Of a DNA stretch of 9,929 bases, positions 5,105 through 9,929 are shown in pieces (the stretch's first letter is position 1; each line of letters starts with the position of its first letter). The stretch is taken from positions 1-9,929 of the forward strand of contig JAKDLQ010000073.1 of the NCBI GenBank assembly GCA_030452775.1, in the 5' to 3' direction. The translations under genes were made by a program, and so were the position numbers. A model generated the notes under the pieces. That model was not told the DNA's origin. It did not search any database and saw only the letters and a list, made by a program, of their open reading frames with translations. This stretch comes from Micrococcales bacterium (GTDB taxonomy: Bacteria; Actinomycetota; Actinomycetes; Actinomycetales; Dermatophilaceae).

Positions 5105-5875
5105 TCAGCGGCGGCGGCGCAGCTGGCCGCGACCGCGGACGAGCGAGCGGGGCAGGACTCGCAGCAGGCCGACCACGGCCTTGTACTGGATGCTCGGCAC
5201 CGAGACGACCCGGCCCTTGGCGACGTCATCGAGGCAGTCCGCCACGAGCTGGTCGACATCGAGCCAAAGGAATTCCGGGGCCTGCCTGGAGAGCCGCGCC
5301 CGCTCGTGGAACTCCGTGTGGGTGAAGCCGGGACACAACGCGGTGGCGGTCACGCCGGTGCCCGCGAGCTCGGTCGCCAGCCCTTCGGTGAAGACGGTCA
5401 CCCACGACTTGGCCGCCGAGTAGGTCCCGGACGCGAGGAAGGCGGCGACCGACGAGACGTTGATGATCGAGCCTCGACCACGCTCACGCATGCCGGGTGC
5501 GGCGGCGTGCGTGAGGACGAGCACGGCCCGGACGAGGACGTCGAGCAGCGCCTCCTCGTCGCGCAGATTCCCTTGCAGGAAGGACGACTTGAGCGCGAAG
5601 CCTGCATTGTTGACGAGCACGTCGACCGGCCGGTCCCGGTCGGCGGCCCGGTCGGCGACCGTCTGCAGCGCGGCCCGGTCGGACAGGTCGGCCACGAGCG
5701 TCTCGACGTGAGCGGCATACGTGCTGCTGAGGTCTCGGGCCACCTGCTGAAGACGCGCGTAGTCACGCGCGACGATGACCAGGTCATGGCCGCGGCGGGC
5801 GAGCTGGACGGCGAACTCGTGGCCGATGCCCGAGGTCGCTCCGGTGATGAGGGCGGTGGGCTTGCCTGACGTCAT
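5105..5875 (-). CDS. SDR-family NAD(P)-dependent oxidoreductase
   Basis: A 256-residue classical short-chain dehydrogenase/reductase, cytosolic, with one Rossmann fold. Seen: the cofactor loop TGATSGIG (11-18), A36-R37 at the end of strand 2 (favouring NADP(H)), V-A-D-L-S (61-65), the NNAG motif (89-92), the catalytic-type N-V-S-S (139-142), and Y152-S-A-A-K156. The Ser-to-Tyr gap (10-11 residues) is shorter than the usual 12-13 but fits the actinobacterial subgroup with G-T-Y-S-A-A-K-S-W. LCPGFTHTEFHERA (near 185-198) is also typical of that group. The C-terminus ends in an arginine-rich tail (RGRGQLRRRR). The substrate is unknown. ATG 5875 is chosen over 5893 because it lies seven bases after a TAGGCT box. 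The gene is divergent from xthA with a 50-bp gap. Confidence 0.93.
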   Translation of the reverse strand: MTSGKPTALITGATSGIGHEFAVQLARRGHDLVIVARDYARLQQVARDLSSTYAAHVETLVADLSDRAALQTVADRAADRDRPVDVLVNNAGFALKSSFLQGNLRDEEALLDVLVRAVLVLTHAAAPGMRERGRGSIINVSSVAAFLASGTYSAAKSWVTVFTEGLATELAGTGVTATALCPGFTHTEFHERARLSRQAPEFLWLDVDQLVADCLDDVAKGRVVSVPSIQYKAVVGLLRVLPRSLVRGRGQLRRRR

Positions 5876-5882
5876 GCTCGAC

Positions 5883-5888
5883 AGCCTA
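5883..5888 (-). promoter_or_regulatory. -10 box of the SDR gene, leaderless arrangement
   Basis: TAGGCT on the minus strand, seven bases before the ATG at 5875. It faces the xthA -10 box (5912-5917) with 23 bases between them, so the two -35 regions must overlap the opposing promoter. Confidence 0.6.
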
Positions 5889-5911
5889 GGCACCCGCTGC
5901 GCCCACGCGTC

Positions 5912-5917
5912 TAGGGT
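5912..5917 (+). promoter_or_regulatory. -10 box of xthA, near-leaderless
   Basis: TAGGGT ends eight bases before the GTG start at 5926. The expected transcription start is at 5924-5926, leaving no room for a Shine-Dalgarno. Confidence 0.55.
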
Positions 5918-5925
5918 GGTGAGTC

Positions 5926-6726
5926 GTGCGTATCGCCACCTGGAACGTCAACTCCATCCGCGCCCGCATCGATCGTGTCGCGGCCTTCCTCACCCGCTCC
6001 GACGTCGATGTCCTCGCGATCCAGGAGACCAAGGCGAGGGAGGACCAGTTCCCGTTCGAGCGCTTCGAGGCGCTCGGATATCGAGTGGCGCACCACGGAC
6101 TCAACCAGTGGAACGGTGTCGCCATCGTCTCGCGCGTCGGCCTCGATGACGTCACGGTCGGCTTCGACGGCATGCCGGGCTGGGGCGACCCGCTCGTGCC
6201 CGAGGCGCGGGCCATCGGCGCGACGTGCGACGGGATCAGGGTGTGGTCGCTCTACATCCCCAACGGTCGGGCCCTCGATGACCCGCACCTGGCCTACAAG
6301 CTCGACTGGCTCGGCGCGCTGCAGGTGGCTGGGCGAGGCTGGCTGTCCGACGATCCGCGGGCCCAGATCGCCCTGCTCGGGGACTGGAACATCGCCCCCC
6401 AGGACGAGGACGTGTGGAGCGTGGAGTACTACGAGGGCCGGACCCACACCTCGCCCGGGGAGCGGGCCGCCTTCCAGGGTGTGCTCGATGCCGGGTTCGT
6501 CGACGTGGTGCGCCCCCACCTACCGGGACCGGGGATCTACACATACTGGGACTACACGCAGCTGCGCTTCCCGAAACGTCAGGGCATGCGGATCGACTTC
6601 GCGCTCTGCTCGCCGGCCCTCGCCGAGCGCGTCGAGGGTGCCGCGATCGACCGGGAGGAGCGCAAGGGCAAGGGCGCGTCCGATCATGCACCGGTCATCA
6701 TCCAGGTCGGGCTCCCAGTGAATTGA
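5926..6726 (+). CDS. xthA: Exodeoxyribonuclease III
   Basis: A 266-residue Mg-dependent AP endonuclease / 3'-5' exonuclease of the exonuclease III (EEP) family, acting in base-excision repair. Its length is close to E. coli ExoIII. All active-site motifs are present: W-N-V-N-S with N7, Q-E-T-K with the metal ligand E34, Y110 in LYIPNGR, G-D-W-N-I-A-P with D153 and N155, R-I-D-F-A-L (222-227), and S-D-H-A-P-V with D253 and H254. D-P-H-L-A-Y-K-L-D-W-L (119-129) is also characteristic. The start is GTG at 5926, set by the motif spacing and the TAGGGT box just upstream. It ends 58 bases before the PBP gene on the same strand, which has its own -10 box, so the two may not be an operon. Confidence 0.97.
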   Translation: MRIATWNVNSIRARIDRVAAFLTRSDVDVLAIQETKAREDQFPFERFEALGYRVAHHGLNQWNGVAIVSRVGLDDVTVGFDGMPGWGDPLVPEARAIGATCDGIRVWSLYIPNGRALDDPHLAYKLDWLGALQVAGRGWLSDDPRAQIALLGDWNIAPQDEDVWSVEYYEGRTHTSPGERAAFQGVLDAGFVDVVRPHLPGPGIYTYWDYTQLRFPKRQGMRIDFALCSPALAERVEGAAIDREERKGKGASDHAPVIIQVGLPVN

Positions 6727-6771
6727 CAGCCCGCACACAGGTCATCACAGGCCGCGTTCAGCCACGCGACC

Positions 6772-6777
6772 TATCGT
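6772..6777 (+). promoter_or_regulatory. -10 box of the PBP gene, leaderless arrangement
   Basis: TATCGT ends exactly seven bases before the ATG at 6785. No Shine-Dalgarno lies at a usable distance. A perfect TTGACA occurs at 6723-6728, overlapping the xthA stop, but it is 43 bases from this box and cannot be its -35. Confidence 0.6.
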
Positions 6778-6784
6778 CGATGAG

Positions 6785-8848
6785 ATGAGTGCGGATCGGC
6801 CCCGGATCACCCGGATCTTCACGCTGCTCGCAGGCTTCCTCGCCGCGGCCCTCGTCCTCGGCATCCTCACCTCGGGGCTGCTCATGCCGGGAGCGGCCGC
6901 CGTGGGGGCCCTCACCCGGTCCGGTGAGGACGCCTTCCACTCGCTGCCGAACGACTTCACCGTCAATCCGCTCGCGCAGGGTTCACGCATCCTCGCTGCC
7001 GACGGGTCCCTCATCGCCACGCCTCAGAGCAAGAACCGGCACGTCGTCTCCCTGCGGCAGGTCGCGCCGATCATGCGCAAGGCCCAGGTGGCGATCGAGG
7101 ACAGCCGCTTCTATGAACACGGCCCGATCGACCCGCAGGGGCTCATCCGGGCCGCCTTCGAGGATCTGCGCTCCGGGACCGCGACGCAGGGTGGGTCGAC
7201 GATCACCCAGCAGTTCGTCAAGATGAGCCTGCAGGAGCAGGCGCTGGCGAACGGGAACACCTCGGCGGCGAAGGCCGCGGTGGAGAAGTCAATGCTGCGC
7301 AAGATCGTCGAGCTTCGCTACGCCGTGGCGCTCGGCCGGAAGTGGAGCAAGGACCAGATCCTGCAGGGCTACCTCAACCTGGCGTACTACGGAGATCAGG
7401 CATACGGCGTCGAGGCGGCGGCCCGGCACTACTTCGGGGTCCACGCCGCCAAGCTGACCCTGACCGAGGCCGCCACCTTGGCCGGTCTCGTCCAGCGCCC
7501 GAGCGCCACCGACCCGGTCCACCACCCGAAGGCGGCGACCGCGCGGCGCAACGTCGTCCTCGACCGTATGCGTGAGCTGGGCATCATCACCCGCGCCCAG
7601 TGGCACGCGGCAAAGGCCCGGCCGATGGCGAAAGACCTGCACGTCACCTACCTGCCCAGCACCTGTGCGGCGTCGAGCTACCCGTACTTCTGCGATTTCG
7701 TGCTCCGGTGGCTCGAGGAGCAACCGGCCCTCGGACCGAACGTGGAGGCCCGACGCAACCGCATCTACTCCGGCGGGCTGACGATCCGAACGACCTTGGA
7801 CCCACACGTCCAAGGCATCGTGGACCGATCGATCCGTGAGGTCGCACCCGAGCACAACACGCTCGCGGTAGGGGCCGCCGCCTATGTGACCGAGCCTGGC
7901 ACCGGCAAGGTCCTCGCCTTCGGTCAGAACACGAAGTACGGCCTCACCGCATCCTCTCGCGGAACCTCCGTCGACTACGCCCTGGACCAGCAGTATGGCG
8001 GCTCCGGCGGATTCCAGTTCGGCTCCACGGCCAAGGCCTTCTCCCTCGTGACCGCCATGGCGCAGGGCCTGGGCACGCACGCGACGGTCCAGGCCCCGGC
8101 AGCGAACGGGCAGCACGCCGCGACGTTCACGCCACGCGACTTCCCCCAGCCCTGCGGGCTCTCGCAGGATTGGCAGGTCTACAACGACGAGGCCTGGGGC
8201 GGCGGGACGATGTCCCTGATGAACGCGACGGCGCAGTCGACCAACACGGCGTTCGTCGCGCTCGCCGAGCGGATCGGCGTCTGCGCCATCCGGGACACGA
8301 TGGTGGCCTTCGGCATCCACGGCGCCAATGGCGACCCCCTGGGGAAGTACCCGCCGCAGATCATCCTCGGCGCGCAAGCGGTCTCCCCGCAGACGATGGC
8401 CAACGCATACGCGGGCCTGGCCGCCGATGGCACCTCCTGCAAGACCTATCCGGTGACCGACGTCAGCGTCGGTGACAAACACCTCTGGCGGCCGAAGCCC
8501 GACTGCAAACAGGTGGCCGATCCATCCGCGGTCTCCAAGGCGACGCAGTATCTCGAATACAACATGACCCATGGCTCCGGGATCCTCAATCAGCTTGCGG
8601 GTCGTCCGTCGGCCGGCAAGACCGGGACGGCCGACGGCAATTCGCAGTCCTGGTTCGTCGGGTACACACCGAGCCTCGCCACCGCGGTCTGGGTCGGCAA
8701 CCCCACCGATCCGACGCGGCGCATGTTCGATGTCTCGATGCAAGGCAAGTCGTGCACCGCGATGACCGGCGCCTGCTTCGCGGCTCTGATCTGGCGTCGG
8801 ATCATGGACCGCACCCTGGACGGGACGCCGGCGGAGTCGATGCCGTGA
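6785..8848 (+). CDS. Class A penicillin-binding protein (bifunctional)
   Basis: A 687-residue peptidoglycan synthase, membrane-anchored with its catalytic domains outside the cell. A short cytosolic head is followed by a membrane span at about 11-36. The glycosyltransferase (GT51) domain shows EDSRFYEHGPIDPQG with E105 (the usual G-x-D is P-I-D here), QGGSTITQQ (135-143), R-K-I-V-E with E176, and KDQILQGYLNLAYYG (189-203). The transpeptidase domain has S414-T-A-K417 (preceded by Phe-Gly instead of the usual Pro-Gly), S485-T-N487 and K612-T-G-T615. The protein ends 72 residues after KTGT, with no PASTA or proline-rich tail. Eight cysteines (294, 303, 457, 500, 552, 574, 657, 664) all lie in the extracytoplasmic part and could form disulfides. 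Its 3' end overlaps the convergent MFS gene by 47 bp. Confidence 0.96.
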   Translation: MSADRPRITRIFTLLAGFLAAALVLGILTSGLLMPGAAAVGALTRSGEDAFHSLPNDFTVNPLAQGSRILAADGSLIATPQSKNRHVVSLRQVAPIMRKAQVAIEDSRFYEHGPIDPQGLIRAAFEDLRSGTATQGGSTITQQFVKMSLQEQALANGNTSAAKAAVEKSMLRKIVELRYAVALGRKWSKDQILQGYLNLAYYGDQAYGVEAAARHYFGVHAAKLTLTEAATLAGLVQRPSATDPVHHPKAATARRNVVLDRMRELGIITRAQWHAAKARPMAKDLHVTYLPSTCAASSYPYFCDFVLRWLEEQPALGPNVEARRNRIYSGGLTIRTTLDPHVQGIVDRSIREVAPEHNTLAVGAAAYVTEPGTGKVLAFGQNTKYGLTASSRGTSVDYALDQQYGGSGGFQFGSTAKAFSLVTAMAQGLGTHATVQAPAANGQHAATFTPRDFPQPCGLSQDWQVYNDEAWGGGTMSLMNATAQSTNTAFVALAERIGVCAIRDTMVAFGIHGANGDPLGKYPPQIILGAQAVSPQTMANAYAGLAADGTSCKTYPVTDVSVGDKHLWRPKPDCKQVADPSAVSKATQYLEYNMTHGSGILNQLAGRPSAGKTGTADGNSQSWFVGYTPSLATAVWVGNPTDPTRRMFDVSMQGKSCTAMTGACFAALIWRRIMDRTLDGTPAESMP

Positions 8849-9929
8849 TCCGGGCCCTGCCCTGCGCAGCCTCGGTCTCCCGCCTCGCACCCAACGTCAG
8901 CGCGATCAGGCCGCCGAGAAGGGCCGCGATCGCGCCGCCGAGAAAGACCGTCTGGACCTGCACGACTCCCGCCCCGATGAGGGCGTCCGGGTCGAGCGGG
9001 CCCGGCAGGTGCCGGACCTGCTCGAAGTAGCGATTGAGACCGATCGAGGTGAGCAGGGCCAGTCCGAGCACCATACCGACCATCCGGGCCAGCACGACGA
9101 GGGCACTCGCGACGCCATGAGCGTGCGTCGGGGCGTCGGCCAGGACCGCATTGTTGACCGGTGCCAGGGCCAGGCCCATCCCCACGCCGACGAGGACCAG
9201 CGTGACGGTTGTGGGGACCGTGTCATCGATGGAGGCCAGTGTCCACCGTGACATGACGAACATTCCGGCTGCTGCCAGCAGGAGCCCTGCGCCCGCGACG
9301 ATGCCGTCCCCGAGCCGGTGCAACGTGGCGCCCCCGAGCAGGGCCCCGACCGGAACGGCGACGAGGAAGCGAACGAGGACGAGCGCGGCACCTGTCTCGT
9401 CGTAGGACTCGGTGAGGCGGGCGAGGAGCGGCACGTCGACGATGACGGCGACGAGTGCAGCACCGACGAGCAGACTGACCAGGACCGCGGCGCCCCCGCG
9501 GCGGTGCAGAACGCCACGCGGGATGAGCGGGTCCGCCGCGCGGTGGTGCCACCAGACGTAGACCGCGCCGACACCGGCGCCGACGGGCAGCAGCGCGTAG
9601 CCGAGCGGGCCGACGACTTCCTTCTCCGGGTCCGACGAGGCGAACGTCAGCACGAGGCACGCGAGCGCCGACGTGATGAGCAGGGCCCCGACCAGATCGG
9701 TCCGGCGCAGCACCGACCACCAGCGCGGGGCCGTGACGAAGGCGAGCGCGAGGAACACCACGAACGCGGTGGCTCCGATCGGAGTGAGGACCCGCGACTC
9801 ACCGGTGAAGGGCACGAAGGGCGTCCCGAGCGTGACATCGGTGACGAGGGCGTCGGGGGCGGCCAAGGCAAGCCCACCGAGCACGAGACCGAGCGCCGCC
9901 AGCACCCTTGCAGTGGCTGTGCTCCCCGG
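8802..9929 (-). CDS. MFS transporter, N-terminus beyond window
   Basis: The C-terminal 375 or so residues of a major facilitator superfamily transporter. The frame stays open to the right edge (P-G-S-T-A-T-A-R before the GTG at 9905), so the GTG is probably internal and the N-terminal helices are missing. About ten hydrophobic spans are visible, including LAALGLVLGGLALAA, ATAFVVFLALAFV, GALLITSALACLVLTF, AAVLVSLLVGAALVAVIV, AALVLVRFLVAVPVGALLGG, LVLVGVGMGLALAPV, GMVLGLALLTSIG and FLGGAIAALLGGLIALTLG. The count and the P-V-N-N-A-V motif suggest a 14-helix DHA2-type drug/proton antiporter, an inference. The substrate is unknown. The stop (8802-8804) lies inside the PBP coding region on the opposite strand, giving a 47-bp tail-to-tail overlap. 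Confidence 0.85.
   Translation of the reverse strand, partial: PGSTATARVLAALGLVLGGLALAAPDALVTDVTLGTPFVPFTGESRVLTPIGATAFVVFLALAFVTAPRWWSVLRRTDLVGALLITSALACLVLTFASSDPEKEVVGPLGYALLPVGAGVGAVYVWWHHRAADPLIPRGVLHRRGGAAVLVSLLVGAALVAVIVDVPLLARLTESYDETGAALVLVRFLVAVPVGALLGGATLHRLGDGIVAGAGLLLAAAGMFVMSRWTLASIDDTVPTTVTLVLVGVGMGLALAPVNNAVLADAPTHAHGVASALVVLARMVGMVLGLALLTSIGLNRYFEQVRHLPGPLDPDALIGAGVVQVQTVFLGGAIAALLGGLIALTLGARRETEAAQGRARITASTPPASRPGCGP

Noticed and set aside
4820..5869. 349-aa plus-strand open frame
   Set aside because: Runs antisense to the riboswitch and the SDR gene and shows only shadow-type composition.
6723..6728. Perfect TTGACA as a -35 box for the PBP gene
   Set aside because: It is 43 bases from the PBP -10 box, and no TANNNT lies 16-19 bases downstream of it; it overlaps the xthA stop codon.
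7289..8890. 533-aa minus-strand open frame
   Set aside because: Antisense shadow of the PBP gene, which has every catalytic motif; the reverse frame has no recognisable domain.

Overview
The window is very GC-rich, with strong third-position G/C bias, GTG starts, and TANNNT -10 boxes lying 6-8 bases before the start codon (the leaderless mRNA pattern). This points to a high-GC actinobacterium. The gene complement (LemA, actinobacterial-type class A PBP, DedA, actinobacterial SDR) and the repeat style suggest a Micrococcales member such as the Intrasporangiaceae, but the family is a guess from memory. No transposase, phage gene, CRISPR array, rRNA or tRNA was seen; this looks like chromosomal housekeeping DNA.

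Layout: a small VOC/glyoxalase-like gene (+) opens the window. A DUF6544/DUF6920-like gene (-) and a DedA membrane protein gene (+) then diverge from a shared 102-bp spacer. lemA (-) converges on dedA. Next on the minus strand come pyrE (orotate phosphoribosyltransferase) and, 178 bp behind it, an isochorismatase-family cysteine hydrolase. Then a minus-strand SDR oxidoreductase diverges from xthA (exodeoxyribonuclease III, +), followed by a class A penicillin-binding protein gene (+). An MFS transporter gene (-) converges on the PBP gene, overlaps its 3' end by 47 bp, and runs off the right edge.

The most interesting part is the 270-bp leader of the isochorismatase-family gene (about 4692-4972, minus strand). 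It holds, in order: a -10 box; a SAM-I-clan riboswitch aptamer with recognisable S-box core strings and helices; a strong Shine-Dalgarno; a 40-codon upstream ORF whose peptide contains SRRHVDLCR and a Cys-Cys pair, the signature of the actinobacterial sulfur-metabolism leader peptides; a perfect 9-bp hairpin over that ORF's stop codon; and a second Shine-Dalgarno before the main gene. A hydrolase with an unusual active site thus appears to be under two stacked sulfur-sensing controls (SAM and, by inference, cysteine).

A second theme is tandem duplication at the 3' ends of minus-strand genes: a 17-bp repeat after the DUF6544-like gene, a 29-bp duplication that includes the lemA stop codon, and an 80-bp-period duplication that includes the pyrE stop codon and reaches into the lemA promoter region. 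At least four genes (dedA, pyrE, SDR, PBP) look leaderless, with xthA nearly so.
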